Notes: a model not told the origin generated them from the letters alone. A stretch of 64,000 nt of DNA from Gordonia polyisoprenivorans (GCF_017654315.1 NZ_CP072203.1:3162001-3226000), one strand, 5' to 3'. Shown: positions 9,632 through 20,381, counted from the stretch's first letter. Program-made: numbers and translations.

Positions 9632-10177
9632 GTGACCATCGACCGGATGAGGGTCCGCGAACTCGTCGGTGAGTTCGTCACCGATCGCGGACTCGACCTC
9701 GAGGACGTGATCGTCTCGACCTCCGCGGGCACCGACGAGATCCGGGTGATCGTCGATTCCGACGCCGGCACCGACCTCGACCTGCTCGGTGAGTTGACCC
9801 GCGACATCTCCGACACGCTCGACGCCCACGACGATCTCTCCGACGACCCGTACACGCTGGAGGTCACCTCGCCGGGCGTCGGCCGGCCGCTCACCCTGCC
9901 ACGGCATTGGCGGCGGGCACGTGGACGCAAGGTCGCGATCAGAGATGTCGACGGCGCCTCGATCACCGGGCGTATCGGCGCGCTCGACGACGAGGCCGTC
10001 GAGATCGTCGTCAATCACCGCGGGCGGATAGCCGTGGAATCTGTCCGCTTCGACGCCGTCGACCGCGCGGTCGTCGAGGTCGACTTCTCGCGTCCGAGTG
10101 TGGCCGAACTCACCCGGTGCGGCCTCGACGACGAGGAGATCGCGCGGCGTCGTGAACCCGGCACCGCAGAACTGTGA
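9632..10177 (+). CDS. rimP: Ribosome maturation factor RimP
   Basis: Small 30S maturation factor of 181 residues. The N-terminal domain shows DLEDVIVSTSAGTDEIRVIV and the family signature YTLEVTSPGVGRPLT; the C-terminal SH3-like barrel follows. The GTG at 9632 has GGGAG upstream. It heads the rimP-nusA-ylxR-infB-rbfA transcription unit. The last bases of the gene fall inside a 19-base tandem repeat that continues into the spacer. Confidence 0.95.
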   Translation: MTIDRMRVRELVGEFVTDRGLDLEDVIVSTSAGTDEIRVIVDSDAGTDLDLLGELTRDISDTLDAHDDLSDDPYTLEVTSPGVGRPLTLPRHWRRARGRKVAIRDVDGASITGRIGALDDEAVEIVVNHRGRIAVESVRFDAVDRAVVEVDFSRPSVAELTRCGLDDEEIARRREPGTAEL

Positions 10178-10241
10178 GCTACGCACCGAACTGTGAGATG
10201 TGCACCGAACTGTGGGATGTGCACCGATGGCGGGATACACC
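10169..10241 (+). repeat. 19-bp tandem repeat spanning the rimP stop codon
   Basis: Three 19-base units start at 10169, 10188 and 10207, each beginning GAACTGTG and ending GCACC, followed by a degenerate fourth unit at 10226-10241. The first unit contains the rimP stop codon. The second and third differ at one base. Further on, ACAAGTGAATA-type elements occur twice near 10279 and 10295. The spacer to nusA (142 bases) contains no gene. The array may have arisen by slippage; whether it affects RNA folding or nusA translation is unknown. Confidence 0.8.
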
Positions 10242-10319
10242 GAACCATGTGGGTCCGGCCATCGAGAACGACCATGTGACAAGTGAATACGCCGACAAGT
10301 GAATAGGAGTCCACGAGCA

Positions 10320-11354
10320 ATGAACATCGACATCAACGCGCTGCGGATGATCGAGTCCGACAAGGGTATCCCGACCGATACGGTGATCACCGCGATCGAG
10401 ACGGCACTGTTGACCGCCTACCGCCACACCGACGGATTCGCGCCGCACGCGCGGATCGACGTGAACCGCAAGACCGGTGCCGTCCGGGTGATGGCCCAGG
10501 AACTCGACGAGCACGGTGAGGTCGTCCACGAATACGACGACACCCCCGAGGGGTTCGGGCGTATCGCGGCGACCACCGCCCGGCAGGTCATCCTGCAACG
10601 GCTGCGTGACGCGGAGAACGAGAAGAGTTTCGGCGATCTCGTGGCCCACGAGGGTGAGATCGTCGGTGGCGTCGTGCAGCAGGATGCCCGGGCGAACGCC
10701 CGCGGCATGGTCGTGGTGCAGATCGGCAACGAGGCCAATGCCACCGAGGGCATCATCCCGTCCGCCGAGCAGGTTCCCGGTGAGACCTACACCCACGGCG
10801 ATCGCATCAAGTGCTACGTGGTCGGCGTCAGCCGCGGACAGCGCGGACCACAGATCACCCTGTCGCGCACCCACCCCAATCTCGTGCGCAAGCTCTTCTC
10901 CCTGGAGGTGCCGGAGATCGAGGACGGGTCGGTGGAGATCGTGGCGGTGGCCCGAGAGGCCGGACACCGGTCGAAGATCGCCGTGCACACCGGCGTCAGT
11001 GGGCTCAATGCCAAGGGGGCGTGCATCGGGCCGATGGGCCAGCGGGTCCGCAACGTGATGAGTGAGCTCGCCGGGGAGAAGATCGACATCATCGACTTCG
11101 ACACCGACCCGGCGGTGTTCGTCGGGAATGCGTTGTCACCGGCGAAGGTTGTCTCCGTCGAGGTCGTCGACCTCGCCGCCAAGGCAGCGCGGGTCGTGGT
11201 GCCGGATTACCAGTTGTCGCTGGCCATCGGCAAAGAAGGACAGAACGCGCGGCTCGCCGCGCGGCTGACCGGATGGCGCATCGACATCCGATCCGACGCC
11301 GACGACGCCCGAGCCGCCGGCTCGGGCACGCCCGGCGGCAGCCGATTGTCCTAG
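10320..11354 (+). CDS. nusA: Transcription termination/antitermination factor NusA
   Basis: RNA-polymerase-binding factor of 344 residues, the short actinobacterial form (M. tuberculosis NusA is 347) lacking the C-terminal acidic repeats of E. coli NusA. N-terminal domain (residues 1-~110), S1 domain (~115-180, [20 protein letters not shown]) and two KH domains with [10 protein letters not shown] and [17 protein letters not shown]. The ATG at 10320 has GGAG 9-12 bases upstream. The gene ends about 28 bases before ylxR. Confidence 0.96.
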   Translation: MNIDINALRMIESDKGIPTDTVITAIETALLTAYRHTDGFAPHARIDVNRKTGAVRVMAQELDEHGEVVHEYDDTPEGFGRIAATTARQVILQRLRDAENEKSFGDLVAHEGEIVGGVVQQDARANARGMVVVQIGNEANATEGIIPSAEQVPGETYTHGDRIKCYVVGVSRGQRGPQITLSRTHPNLVRKLFSLEVPEIEDGSVEIVAVAREAGHRSKIAVHTGVSGLNAKGACIGPMGQRVRNVMSELAGEKIDIIDFDTDPAVFVGNALSPAKVVSVEVVDLAAKAARVVVPDYQLSLAIGKEGQNARLAARLTGWRIDIRSDADDARAAGSGTPGGSRLS

Positions 11355-11381
11355 TCGCGGTCACTAGCGCTAGACTGAGCG

Positions 11382-11783
11382 ATGGTTCAGCGAAAGCCGT
11401 CGACCTCGTCACCCGACGATGGCCGTCGGGGTCGTCCGATTCGGATGTGCATCGGATGTCGGTCCCGTACCGACATCACCGCACTGGTCCGCGTCGTCGC
11501 CCGAGAGGGTGCCGACGGGCCCACGATCGCGGTCGATCTCGCGAAGACCATGCCGGGACGGGGTGCGTGGCTGCATCCGCGGGAGGACTGTGTGTCCGCC
11601 GCGGTGCGGCGGCGAGCGTTCGCCCCGGCATTGAGGGCGTCGCGTCTCGTCGTGAACCCCGACGACCTCGTAGAAGTGTTCGGTGCAGAAGTGATCGGTG
11701 CAACAGCACCATCACCGACCACGGACGACAGCAGGCCCGATACCGGGCCGGAACAGGTAGCAGAAGACATGAGCACACCGTGA
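11382..11783 (+). CDS. rnpM: YlxR family RNA-binding protein (RnpM)
   Basis: Basic protein of 133 residues with the YlxR signatures RMCIGCR and MPGRGAWLHP. Family members bind RNA; in Firmicutes the protein modulates RNase P and has been named RnpM. The C-terminal ~35 residues are acidic and disordered. It lies between nusA and infB, its conserved place. Confidence 0.88.
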   Translation: MVQRKPSTSSPDDGRRGRPIRMCIGCRSRTDITALVRVVAREGADGPTIAVDLAKTMPGRGAWLHPREDCVSAAVRRRAFAPALRASRLVVNPDDLVEVFGAEVIGATAPSPTTDDSRPDTGPEQVAEDMSTP

Positions 11784-11862
11784 AGTCACCACGATGAGCA
11801 CGTATCGGACGTAATCCGAGGCCGTAGCGGGCAGCCCGCTCGGCCTCCAAGTGAGGAGAGCA

Positions 11863-14718
11863 GTGGCAGGCAAGGCCCGCGTGCATGAACTGGCCAAGGA
11901 ACTGGGCGTGACGAGCAAACAGGTGCTCGAGCGACTCAAGGAACAGGGCGAGTTCGTCAAATCCGCGTCGTCGACCGTCGAGGCCCCGGTGGCCCGTCGA
12001 CTCCGCGAATCATTCCCGAACAAAGACGGCGGTTCGTCGGCGCCCAAGCCCGGCACCAACGGTTCCGCCCCCAAGCCCGGCGCGGGTCCGCGTCCGGGCG
12101 CCAAGCCCGGCGGCCCCAAGCCGGCACCGGCAGCCGAGCAGAAGGCCCCGGCTCGTACCGAGCAAACCCGTCCGGCCCCGCAGCCGGCCGCGGCCCCGGC
12201 GGCCCCGGCCCCCGCAGCTCCGACGCCCGCCGCCGCACAGGCGGCCCCGGCGACGCCGGCTGCACCGAAGCCGGCGGCCCCGACACCCGCGGCCGCCCAG
12301 CGGTCCGCGCCGCCCGCACAGCAGCCCGCACCGGCCCAGAAGCCGGGCGGACCGACGCCGGGACCGCGTCCCGGTGGTCCGAAGCCGGGCCCCCGTGCGC
12401 CGCGTGTCGGCAACAACCCGTACTCGTCGGCGCCCGCGCCGGCACCTCGACCCCCGGCCGGTCGTCCCGGCCCGGGCCAGGGCGGTCCCCGTCCCGGCGG
12501 TGGTCGTCCCGGTGCCCAGGGTGGCCGACCCGGCCCGGGCGGACCGCGTCCGGCTCCCGGTCAGGGCGGTCCCCGTCCGAGCCCGGGCAACATGCCCCCG
12601 CGCCCGAATCCGGGTGCGATGCCCAGTCGTGCCGCCCGTCCCGACGCCCGTCCGGGTGGTCGTAGCGGCGGCCCCGGTGGAAACCGCGGCGGCGGTGGCG
12701 GTGGATACCGCGGCGGCGGTGGCGGCGCTCCCGGTGGTGCTCCCGCCGGTGGTGGCGGTTTCCGCGGCCGTCCCGGTGGCGGCGGACGTGGCCGCGGCGG
12801 TGCCGCAGGCGCCTTCGGTCGACCCGGTGGTGCCCCGCGCAAGGGCCGTAAGTCGAAGCGGCAGAAGCGTCAGGAATACGATTCGATGCAGGCGCCGGCC
12901 GTCGGTGGCGTCCGGCTGCCGCGCGGCAACGGTGAGACCATCCGGCTCGCCCGCGGCGCATCGTTGTCGGACTTCGCCGACAAGATCGACGCCAACCCGG
13001 CATCGCTGGTCCAGGCGCTGTTCAATCTCGGTGAGATGGTCACCGCGACCGAGTCGGTCAATGACGAGACGCTCGAGCTGCTCGGTTCGGAGATGAACTA
13101 CACCGTCCAGGTGGTCAGCCCCGAGGACGAGGACCGCGAGCTACTCGAGAGCTTCGACCTGAGCTACGGCGAGGACGAGGGCGACGAGGAAGATCTCGAG
13201 CAGCGTCCGCCGGTGGTGACCGTCATGGGTCACGTCGATCACGGTAAGACCCGACTGCTCGACACGATCCGTAACGCCAGTGTCCGCGAGGGCGAGGCCG
13301 GCGGCATCACCCAGCACATCGGTGCCTACCAGGTCAACACGCACCTCAACGGCGACGACCGGTTGATCACCTTCATCGACACCCCCGGTCACGAGGCGTT
13401 CACCGCCATGCGTGCCCGCGGTGCGAAGGCCACCGACATCGCGATCCTGGTGGTCGCGGCCGACGACGGCGTCATGCCGCAGACGGTGGAGGCCATCAAC
13501 CACGCGCAGGCGGCCGATGTGCCGATCGTGGTGGCGGTCAACAAGATCGACAAGGAAGGCGCCGACCCGCAGAAGATCCGGGGTCAGCTCACCGAGTACG
13601 GCCTGATCCCCGAGGAGTACGGCGGTGAGGCGATGTTCGTCGACATCTCGGCCAAGCAGGGCACCAACATCGACGAACTGCTCGAAGCGGTGTTGCTGAC
13701 CGCGGACGCGTCGCTCGACCTGCGTGCCAATCCCGACATGGACGCCCAGGGCGTGGCCATCGAGGCCCACCTCGACCGCGGACGTGGACCGGTGGCGACC
13801 GTGCTCATTCAGCGCGGCACGCTGCACGTCGGCGATTCGATCGTTGCCGGTGACGCCTACGGTCGTGTGCGTCGCATGGTCGACGAGCACGGCGACGACA
13901 TCGAGGCGGCTCTGCCGTCGCGGCCGGTGCAGGTCATCGGCTTCACCTCGGTGCCCGGTGCCGGTGACAACCTGCTCGTCGTCGAAGAAGACCGCATCGC
14001 GCGTCAGATCGCCGACCGCCGCAATGCGCGCAAGCGCAACGCGCTGGCCGCACGCAGCCGCAAGCGGATCAGCCTCGAGGACCTCGATTCGGCGCTGAAG
14101 GAAACCAGCCAGCTGAACCTGATCCTCAAGGGCGACAACTCCGGTACCGTCGAGGCCCTCGAAGAGGCGCTGCTCGGTATCGACATGGGTGATGAGGTCT
14201 CGTTGCGGGTCATCGACCGCGGTGTCGGTGGTGTCACCGAGACCAACGTGAACCTGGCCGCGGCCTCGGACGCGATCATCATCGGATTCAACGTCCGAGC
14301 GGAGGGCAAGGCGACCGAGCTGGCCAACCGCGAGGGTGTCGACATCCGGTACTACTCGGTGATCTACCAGGCGATCGACGAGATCGAGAGTGCGCTCAAG
14401 GGCATGCTCAAGCCGATCTACGAAGAGGTGGAACTCGGCCGCGCCGAGATCCGCGCGATCTTCAAGTCGTCGAAGGTCGGCAACATCGCCGGCTGTCTGG
14501 TGCAGTCGGGCATCGTGCGCCGCAACGCCAAGGCACGTCTGCTGCGTGACAACGTGGTCGTCGCGGAGAACCTCACCATCGCCTCGCTCAAGCGGGAGAA
14601 GGACGATGCGACCGAGGTACGCGAGGGCTATGAATGTGGTCTCACACTGACGTACAGCGACATCAAGGTCGACGACGTCATCGAGTCCTATGAGCTCCAG
14701 GAGAAGCCGCGCGACTGA
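11863..14718 (+). CDS. infB: Translation initiation factor IF-2
   Basis: GTPase of 951 residues that positions initiator tRNA on the ribosome. A short N-terminal helix domain ([19 protein letters not shown]) is followed by ~270 residues of Pro/Ala/Gly/Arg low-complexity linker. The IF2_N domain comes next, then the G domain with [12 protein letters not shown] (G1), DTPGHEAF (G3) and VAVNKID (G4), then domains II-IV. GTG 11863 ([10 protein letters not shown]) was preferred to the in-frame GTG at 11851 because GAGGAG lies 6-11 bases upstream. The linker is the most GC-rich part of the window and creates long spurious antisense frames. Confidence 0.97.
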   Translation: MAGKARVHELAKELGVTSKQVLERLKEQGEFVKSASSTVEAPVARRLRESFPNKDGGSSAPKPGTNGSAPKPGAGPRPGAKPGGPKPAPAAEQKAPARTEQTRPAPQPAAAPAAPAPAAPTPAAAQAAPATPAAPKPAAPTPAAAQRSAPPAQQPAPAQKPGGPTPGPRPGGPKPGPRAPRVGNNPYSSAPAPAPRPPAGRPGPGQGGPRPGGGRPGAQGGRPGPGGPRPAPGQGGPRPSPGNMPPRPNPGAMPSRAARPDARPGGRSGGPGGNRGGGGGGYRGGGGGAPGGAPAGGGGFRGRPGGGGRGRGGAAGAFGRPGGAPRKGRKSKRQKRQEYDSMQAPAVGGVRLPRGNGETIRLARGASLSDFADKIDANPASLVQALFNLGEMVTATESVNDETLELLGSEMNYTVQVVSPEDEDRELLESFDLSYGEDEGDEEDLEQRPPVVTVMGHVDHGKTRLLDTIRNASVREGEAGGITQHIGAYQVNTHLNGDDRLITFIDTPGHEAFTAMRARGAKATDIAILVVAADDGVMPQTVEAINHAQAADVPIVVAVNKIDKEGADPQKIRGQLTEYGLIPEEYGGEAMFVDISAKQGTNIDELLEAVLLTADASLDLRANPDMDAQGVAIEAHLDRGRGPVATVLIQRGTLHVGDSIVAGDAYGRVRRMVDEHGDDIEAALPSRPVQVIGFTSVPGAGDNLLVVEEDRIARQIADRRNARKRNALAARSRKRISLEDLDSALKETSQLNLILKGDNSGTVEALEEALLGIDMGDEVSLRVIDRGVGGVTETNVNLAAASDAIIIGFNVRAEGKATELANREGVDIRYYSVIYQAIDEIESALKGMLKPIYEEVELGRAEIRAIFKSSKVGNIAGCLVQSGIVRRNAKARLLRDNVVVAENLTIASLKREKDDATEVREGYECGLTLTYSDIKVDDVIESYELQEKPRD

Positions 14719-14736
14719 CGCGTACCACTCTCGAGT

Positions 14737-14784
14737 GCTCCCCTTCCGCGAGCGTGCCGCCCAGGCACCACGCGGGAGGGGAGC
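14737..14784 (+). terminator. Hairpin between infB and rbfA
   Basis: Arms 14737-14750 and 14771-14784 form a 14-bp stem with one mismatch (GCTCCCC pairs with GGGGAGC at the base), and GTGCC/GGCAC can pair inside the loop. It is followed by CCTTTCG rather than a long U-tract. It may be a weak intrinsic terminator or attenuator, or an RNA-processing site in the infB operon. Confidence 0.5.
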
Positions 14785-14813
14785 GCCTTTCGATCCCTTC
14801 GGGAAGGACAATC

Positions 14814-15317
14814 ATGGCTGATCCGGCACGAGCACAACGGCTGGCCAAGCGGATCTCGTCGATCGTCGCGTCGGCGATCTCGCACGACATCAAGGACCCG
14901 CGGCTGGCCCATGTGACCATCACCGACGCGCGCGTCACCGGTGACCTGCATGACGCGACGGTCTTCTACACGGTGATGGGCGAGACCCTGGACACCGAGC
15001 CGGACTACGAGGCCGCCGCGGCCGGTCTGGCGAAGGCGACCGGAATCCTGCGGTCCAAGGTCGGCGCGGGCACCGGGGTGCGTTTCACCCCGACGCTCAC
15101 CTTCGTCCTCGACACCGTTCCCGACGCCGCGCGGCACATGGAGGAGTTGGTGGCGCGAGCGCGGGCGAGTGATGAACTCGTCGCGCGGCGTGCCGCCGAG
15201 GCGAGGCCGGCGGGTGAGGCCGATCCCTACCGGGTGCCCGGTCACGACGAACCCGAGCATGGTGACCCCGAACTTGATGACCCCGAGCATGGTGACAAGG
15301 ACGGCGATCACGCGTGA
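14814..15317 (+). CDS. rbfA: Ribosome-binding factor A
   Basis: 30S maturation and cold-adaptation factor of 167 residues. The KH-type core is visible as [20 protein letters not shown] and [20 protein letters not shown]. The C-terminal ~45 residues are an acidic, repetitive tail ([15 protein letters not shown]). GGGAAGGA lies 5-12 bases before the ATG. Its last four bases (GTGA) overlap the nrnA start. Confidence 0.95.
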   Translation: MADPARAQRLAKRISSIVASAISHDIKDPRLAHVTITDARVTGDLHDATVFYTVMGETLDTEPDYEAAAAGLAKATGILRSKVGAGTGVRFTPTLTFVLDTVPDAARHMEELVARARASDELVARRAAEARPAGEADPYRVPGHDEPEHGDPELDDPEHGDKDGDHA

Positions 15318-16282
15318 CCGCAGCCTCGAGTGCGGCGATCGCGCAGTCCATCCGGCAGGTCGCCGACGACAACGGTCCGGTGACCATCCTGTGTCACGTC
15401 CGACCCGACGCCGACACCATCGGCAGCGGGTTGGCGCTCGGGTTGGCGCTCGATCGGCTCGGGGTGGACGTGGAGGTCGCCCATCCCGGCCCGGAGTCGC
15501 TCCCGGAGGCCTTCGCCGATCTGCCCGGGCACAAGTTGCTCGTCGATCCGGCGGCCCTGCGAGGCAGTCGGTTGGTGGTGTCGGTCGACGCCGCGAGCCG
15601 CCCGCGGCTCGGTGAACTCGAGTCGCACTTCACCGGGGCCGAGACCACGATCGTCATCGATCACCACGCGTCGAACACCGGTTTCGGCGACCTTGACTTC
15701 GTCGATCCGCACGCCGACTGCACCGCGGTGCTCGTCCTGCGCGTACTCGACGACCTCGGCGTCGATCTCGATGAGGACATCGCGACCTGTCTGTACGCAG
15801 GTCTGACCACCGACACCGGGTCGTTCCGCTGGGCGTGCCCGGAGTCGTTCCGGGTGGCTGCCCGGCTCGTCGACGCCGGTGTGGACTCCCGGACGTGGAG
15901 TCGCCGGCTGCTCGACACGCATCCGTTCGGCTGGCTCGGCATGGTGTCGGAGATTCTCGCCACCGCAACGCTCGACCGAACTGCTTGTGGTGGTGAGGGA
16001 TTGGTGTATGCCGTGGTGACCCACCGGGCGTTGGCCGGGATGAGCTGGGAAGAGTCGGAGAGCGTCATCGACATCGTCCGAACCACCGCCGAAGCCGAGG
16101 TCGCCGCGGTGTTCAAGGAGATCGACGCCGGTGAGTGGACGGTGTCGTTGCGCTCCAAGAGCACCGTCGATCTGGTCCCCATCGCCCGCACCCATGGCGG
16201 CGGCGGACATCGCCTCGCCTCCGGCTACAGCGACACGGGTACGGCCGACGAGGTGATCGATCGCCTTCGGCGATCCCTGTGA
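15314..16282 (+). CDS. nrnA: Bifunctional oligoribonuclease / PAP phosphatase NrnA (DHH-DHHA1)
   Basis: Cytoplasmic phosphoesterase of 322 residues degrading nano-RNA and pAp; the mycobacterial orthologue (Rv2837c) also hydrolyses cyclic dinucleotides. The DHH domain shows [29 protein letters not shown] and [10 protein letters not shown]; the DHHA1 domain near the C-terminus ends with [16 protein letters not shown] 15314 overlaps the rbfA stop, and the stop overlaps the next GTG, so the three genes are coupled. Confidence 0.93.
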   Translation: MTAASSAAIAQSIRQVADDNGPVTILCHVRPDADTIGSGLALGLALDRLGVDVEVAHPGPESLPEAFADLPGHKLLVDPAALRGSRLVVSVDAASRPRLGELESHFTGAETTIVIDHHASNTGFGDLDFVDPHADCTAVLVLRVLDDLGVDLDEDIATCLYAGLTTDTGSFRWACPESFRVAARLVDAGVDSRTWSRRLLDTHPFGWLGMVSEILATATLDRTACGGEGLVYAVVTHRALAGMSWEESESVIDIVRTTAEAEVAAVFKEIDAGEWTVSLRSKSTVDLVPIARTHGGGGHRLASGYSDTGTADEVIDRLRRSL

Positions 16283-17772
16283 CCGAACGCAACGCCCCTG
16301 ATCCCGAGGCCGCACACCCGGAGGACGCAGGCCCGGATGCCGGTGTGCTCGATGCCGGTGTGCTCGATGCCGGAGTGCGTCGGGTCGGCATACTGACCGT
16401 CTCGGCTCTCGCGGTACTGATCGCACCGCCGCTGTATCTGCTGTTGGATCTCGCGGTGGTCGGTCGGCTGGGTGGCGACGAGTTGGCCGCGCTCGCCGTG
16501 GCGACTCTGGTGCTGTCGATCATCAGCACGCAGTTGACGTTCTTGTCCTACGGCACGACCGCACGGTCGGCCCGCAGGTACGGAGCCGGTGACCGTCCGG
16601 GTGCGATCGCCGAGGGCGTGCAGGCGAGTTGGATAGCGGTGGCCGTGGGGCTGGTGATCATCGCCGTCGCGTGGCCGATTGCGCCGTATGTGATGTCGGC
16701 GCTGGTGGGCGACGCCTCGTCGTCGTCGGCGGTCGTGGCCGCCGATGCGACGCAGTGGGTGCGGGTCGCGGTGTTCGGTGTGCCCCTGATCCTGCTGTCG
16801 ATGGCCGGCAACGGCTGGATGCGCGGGGTTCAGGAGACACGTCGACCCATCATCTATGTGGTTGTCGGGCTGGCGATCTCGGCGGTGCTCGTCGTCGGTC
16901 TGGTACACGGACTGTGGTTCTTCCCGCGGCTCGGCATCATCGGCAGCGCCGTCGCCAACGTGATCGGGCAGTCGATCACCGGGCTGTTGTTCGCCGCGCG
17001 CGTGGTGCGTGAGCAACTGGTGAGCGTGCGGTCTTCGGCTGCCGAGGAGTCGGGCAGTGTGTTCGCGGCCTTCGCACCGAACCGCCAGATGATCGCAGCG
17101 CAACTGGTGATGGCCCGCGACCTCATCGTGCGCAGTCTGTCGTTCCAGATCTGTTTCATCTCCGCGGCGGCGGTGGCCGCCCGATTCGGTGTCGCGCAGG
17201 TGGCCGCACACCAACTGGTGCTTCAGCTCTGGGAATTCATGTCGCTGTTCCTCGATTCGGTGGCCATCGCCGCCCAGGCCCTCGTCGGGGCAGCACTGGG
17301 TGCGGGATCGGTGACCATCGCACGCTCGGTCGCCCGGCGGGTGACCCTGGTCTCGGTGATCGCCGCCGCGGTGATGGCCGCGGTGTTCGCGGCGGGCGCG
17401 ACGTCGCTACCCAAGGTGTTCACCTCCGACACGGTGGTGCTCGACGCGATCGGGGTGCCCTGGTGGTTCTTCGTGGCGATGCTGCCGATCGCCGGCGTCG
17501 TGTTCGCCCTCGACGGCGTACTGCTCGGCAGCGGCGACGCAGCCTTCTTGCGCACGGCAACCCTCGTCGCCGCACTCGTCGGCTTCCTCCCGCTGATCTG
17601 GATGTCGCTGATCTTCGACTGGGGACTGGCCGGAGTGTGGAGTGGGCTGGTGGTGTTCATGATCGCCCGACTGGTCGCGGTGTGTCTGCGGATCGCCTCG
17701 GGACGCTGGCATCGCGTGGGCGCGACGACACCGGCGGGCAGCCGGGCCGATCAGGTGCCGGGCGGCGGCTGA
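16279..17772 (+). CDS. dinF: MATE family efflux protein, DinF-like
   Basis: Membrane transporter of 497 residues with 12 predicted hydrophobic segments and two MATE halves (PLYLLLDLAVVGRLGG at the start of TM1; AAHQLVLQLWEFMSLFLDS in the second half). It occupies the DinF position downstream of nrnA as in M. tuberculosis (Rv2836c). The first ~35 residues are an unusual acidic leader containing DAGVL tandem repeats produced by a repeated 15-base unit near 16336-16375. GTG 16279 overlaps the nrnA stop; a more internal start after the repeats is possible. Confidence 0.88.
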   Translation: MTERNAPDPEAAHPEDAGPDAGVLDAGVLDAGVRRVGILTVSALAVLIAPPLYLLLDLAVVGRLGGDELAALAVATLVLSIISTQLTFLSYGTTARSARRYGAGDRPGAIAEGVQASWIAVAVGLVIIAVAWPIAPYVMSALVGDASSSSAVVAADATQWVRVAVFGVPLILLSMAGNGWMRGVQETRRPIIYVVVGLAISAVLVVGLVHGLWFFPRLGIIGSAVANVIGQSITGLLFAARVVREQLVSVRSSAAEESGSVFAAFAPNRQMIAAQLVMARDLIVRSLSFQICFISAAAVAARFGVAQVAAHQLVLQLWEFMSLFLDSVAIAAQALVGAALGAGSVTIARSVARRVTLVSVIAAAVMAAVFAAGATSLPKVFTSDTVVLDAIGVPWWFFVAMLPIAGVVFALDGVLLGSGDAAFLRTATLVAALVGFLPLIWMSLIFDWGLAGVWSGLVVFMIARLVAVCLRIASGRWHRVGATTPAGSRADQVPGGG

Positions 17773-18638
17773 GTGGGTGGCGGACCTGGCCACGCCTGCG
17801 GTGGCGGGGTGGGCCAGGCCGGCGGTGGCTGAGAGGGCCATAGAGGCTGCTGCCCAGGCCACGATGGCTGCCCGGATGTGGCCGGTGACGAGGGTGGCCA
17901 CGGTGCTTGGACGCCCTGGGCTCCCCACGTGGCGGTCGGGCCCGCGGAGGGCGGGGTCGGTCGGTTCCGTCGGATGGCGAGGCCGATGGCGTCGCACGCC
18001 CACACAGCGAGGACTCCCGCGATGATGAACGCCGCCTGAACAGACATGTAGGCGAACCACCACCACGTGGGGGTGTAGTCGTGGTGTTCGAACCACGAGT
18101 ACGGCACGTCCGGCAGGTGATAATTGAGCACCCACGTCGCGACCGCCGCAACTCCGACCGTCGGGATCACACCGATCCACGCGAAGGCTGTCGCGCGCCG
18201 GGCGAGACTCCATCCACCGATCGCTCCGATGAGGAACAACGGAGTGCCGATGTTCGCAATCGTTTCGTACCAGTCGTACAAGTGGAAGTCGTTCACGAGG
18301 AACAGTGCGTCGAGCCCGTGACTGATGGTCAGTAGGACGAAGGCGATCAAGGCGCCGAGTATGCCGCGTACTAGGGTCCGTCCCCAGAGCGCGAGTATGA
18401 CGACGAAGAGTAGATAGATCACCGTCCACGCGATGAAGTTCGCCCAAGAACCGGTGAAATTGCGGTCGGTGACGATGAGGATCACCAGCGACAGCCCCCA
18501 CAGGAGGACGGTGATCGCCGCACTGATCAGCACTCGCACCCACCACGGGCCGCGCCCGCCGGGCATCCGCGAACCGACGGCCGGCGCCGGCACTGCGGGG
18601 ACCGCGGGAGGGTGGGGATAACTCATGGTCGGCATCAT
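17751..18638 (-). CDS. Multi-pass membrane protein with proline-rich tail
   Basis: About 295 residues: a short Pro-rich N-terminus, roughly seven hydrophobic segments from residue ~30 to 215 (for example VLISAAITVLLWGLSLVILI), then a ~70-residue Pro/Trp/Gln-rich cytoplasmic tail (QPLWPSQPPPAWPTPPPQAW). No known family is recognised. The last 22 bases overlap the 3' end of dinF on the other strand. Start is uncertain: ATGs at 18638, 18635 and 18626 are all possible and none has a clear ribosome-binding site. Confidence 0.65.
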   Translation of the reverse strand: MMPTMSYPHPPAVPAVPAPAVGSRMPGGRGPWWVRVLISAAITVLLWGLSLVILIVTDRNFTGSWANFIAWTVIYLLFVVILALWGRTLVRGILGALIAFVLLTISHGLDALFLVNDFHLYDWYETIANIGTPLFLIGAIGGWSLARRATAFAWIGVIPTVGVAAVATWVLNYHLPDVPYSWFEHHDYTPTWWWFAYMSVQAAFIIAGVLAVWACDAIGLAIRRNRPTPPSAGPTATWGAQGVQAPWPPSSPATSGQPSWPGQQPLWPSQPPPAWPTPPPQAWPGPPPTQPPPGT

Positions 18639-18720
18639 GGCACGTCGCCGCGACATCTTCAGGCAAGGGCATCGTGCCGGGCGCCGCCGGACATGACAGC
18701 GCATGGCACGATGGATCCTC

Positions 18721-19719
18721 GTGGCTACTCTCTGGGCGATCAGCGATCTGCACGTCGCACATCGGGGCAACGAGCACATCCTCGACCAGATCCGGCCGAG
18801 GACCTCGGACGACTGGTTGATCGTGGCCGGTGACGTCTCCGAACGCACCGATGACATCGTCGAGACCCTGCGCCGGCTGCGCGCTCGTTTCCACACCGTC
18901 GTGTGGGTACCGGGCAATCACGAGCTCTACACGACGGCCAAGGATCCGCTGCAGGTGTTCGGGGTGGCCCGCTACGACTATCTCGTGCAAGCGTGCCGGG
19001 ACATGGGGATCGTGACGCCCGAGGACATCTATCCGCTGTTCGATCCCGGTGACGGCTCTGCGCCGGTACGGGTGGTCCCCATGTTCCTGCTCTACGACTA
19101 CACCTTTCGGCCCGAGGGCACCTCGACCGCGTTGGCGGCATTGGCACTGGCACGGGAACGCAATGTGGTCGCCACGGACGAATTCCTGCTGTCCCCGGAG
19201 CCTTTCCCGACCCGCGACGCGTGGGGGCGTGCCCGCGTGGCGGCCACCCGGGCACGTCTGGAGGCGCTCGACCCGACCGAGCGGACGATCCTGATCAATC
19301 ATTGGCCGTTGCGGCGGGAACCGACCGACACCCTGATGTATCCGGAGTTCGCGCTGTGGTGCGGAACCACCGAGACCGCCGACTGGCACACCCGGTTCAA
19401 CGCCGCCTGTTGCGTGTACGGGCATCTGCACATCCCGCGGACCACCTTCTACGACCTCGTGCGGTTCGAGGAGGTGTCGGTCGGCTACCCGCGCGAATGG
19501 AAGCGCCGCGGGCTGCCCGAACCGTTGCTGCGTCAGATCGCACCGGATCCCGGTCTGCGCGAAGAGGATCTGCCGCCGCATGGTGCCCGATTCGAGCTGC
19601 CGCCCGACTACGAGCGTCGCGCCGAGGAGTTCGCCCGGCGACTCGAACAGCGCCGCGCCGAACAGGCCGCCCGGCGCGCCGAACGATCGACGAACGACAC
19701 CCGGAGGGACCAACCGTGA
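18721..19719 (+). CDS. Metallophosphoesterase (calcineurin-like), Rv2795c-like
   Basis: A 332-residue metallo-dependent phosphatase. The metal-ligand motifs are in order: SDLHVAH (D-x-H), VAGDVSE (GD), VPGNHELY (GNHE), INHWPLRREP and YGHLHIPR (GHxH). Start taken at GTG 18721 (MATLWAISDLH), matching the M. tuberculosis N-terminus; an ATG at 18703 is in frame. Its stop overlaps the pptT start (GTGA), an arrangement conserved across mycobacteria and suggesting a link to carrier-protein modification. Substrate unknown; the coupling makes phosphopantetheine hydrolysis an attractive idea. Confidence 0.85.
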   Translation: MATLWAISDLHVAHRGNEHILDQIRPRTSDDWLIVAGDVSERTDDIVETLRRLRARFHTVVWVPGNHELYTTAKDPLQVFGVARYDYLVQACRDMGIVTPEDIYPLFDPGDGSAPVRVVPMFLLYDYTFRPEGTSTALAALALARERNVVATDEFLLSPEPFPTRDAWGRARVAATRARLEALDPTERTILINHWPLRREPTDTLMYPEFALWCGTTETADWHTRFNAACCVYGHLHIPRTTFYDLVRFEEVSVGYPREWKRRGLPEPLLRQIAPDPGLREEDLPPHGARFELPPDYERRAEEFARRLEQRRAEQAARRAERSTNDTRRDQP

Positions 19720-20381
19720 TCGAGAAGTTGTTGCCCACCGGGGTGGCCTCGGCGGAATCGTTCGGTGACCCACCGGATCTCACCCCGCTACCGGGGGAGG
19801 AGTCACTGATCTCGCGGGCCGTGGAGAAGCGCCGACGCGAATTCACCACCGCACGCCACTGTGCTCGTCAGGCGTTGGGGCAGCTCGGTATCGAGCCGGT
19901 TGCGATCATGCGGGGCGAACGCGGAATGCCGCTGTGGCCGGAGCAGGTGGTCGGTAGCCTCACCCACTGCGACGGGTACCGGGCGGCGACGGTTGCCTAC
20001 GCGATGGCGGTGCGCTCACTGGGCATCGATGCCGAACCACATGACGCGTTGCCCGACGGTGTCATCGACCACACCAGTCTCCCCGCCGAACGGCAGGTAC
20101 TCGCCGAGCGTCCCGACACGCTGCATTGGGACCGATTGTTGTTCTGCGCCAAGGAGGCAACGTACAAGGCGTGGTTTCCACTGACCCAGCGGTGGCTGGG
20201 TTTCGAGGATGCGCACATCACCGTCGAGCAGGACCGAGGTGCCGACGTCCCCATGGGCACCTTCACCTCCCGCATCCTGATCGACGGCCGGACCGTCGAC
20301 GGGGGGAGTCCGCTCTCGGAGTTCCACGGCCGGTGGATGATTGATCGTGGTCTCATCGTCACCGTGATCGCGGTGCTCTGA
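19716..20381 (+). CDS. pptT: 4'-phosphopantetheinyl transferase PptT (Sfp type)
   Basis: Transfers phosphopantetheine from CoA to carrier proteins of PKS, NRPS and other acyl-carrier systems. The 221-residue length matches M. tuberculosis PptT. Motifs: VGSLTHC, SLGIDAEPHD (Mg-binding D-x-E) and LFCAKEATYKAWFPLT (K-E-x3-K). GTG 19716 overlaps the phosphoesterase stop, and the gene's TGA shares its A with the truB ATG. It is the only phosphopantetheinyl transferase seen in the window and could activate the carrier protein encoded at 58719. Confidence 0.95.
   Translation: MIEKLLPTGVASAESFGDPPDLTPLPGEESLISRAVEKRRREFTTARHCARQALGQLGIEPVAIMRGERGMPLWPEQVVGSLTHCDGYRAATVAYAMAVRSLGIDAEPHDALPDGVIDHTSLPAERQVLAERPDTLHWDRLLFCAKEATYKAWFPLTQRWLGFEDAHITVEQDRGADVPMGTFTSRILIDGRTVDGGSPLSEFHGRWMIDRGLIVTVIAVL

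Noticed and set aside
12561..12842. Proline-rich minus-strand frame in infB
   Set aside because: Produced by the Gly/Pro low-complexity linker of IF-2.
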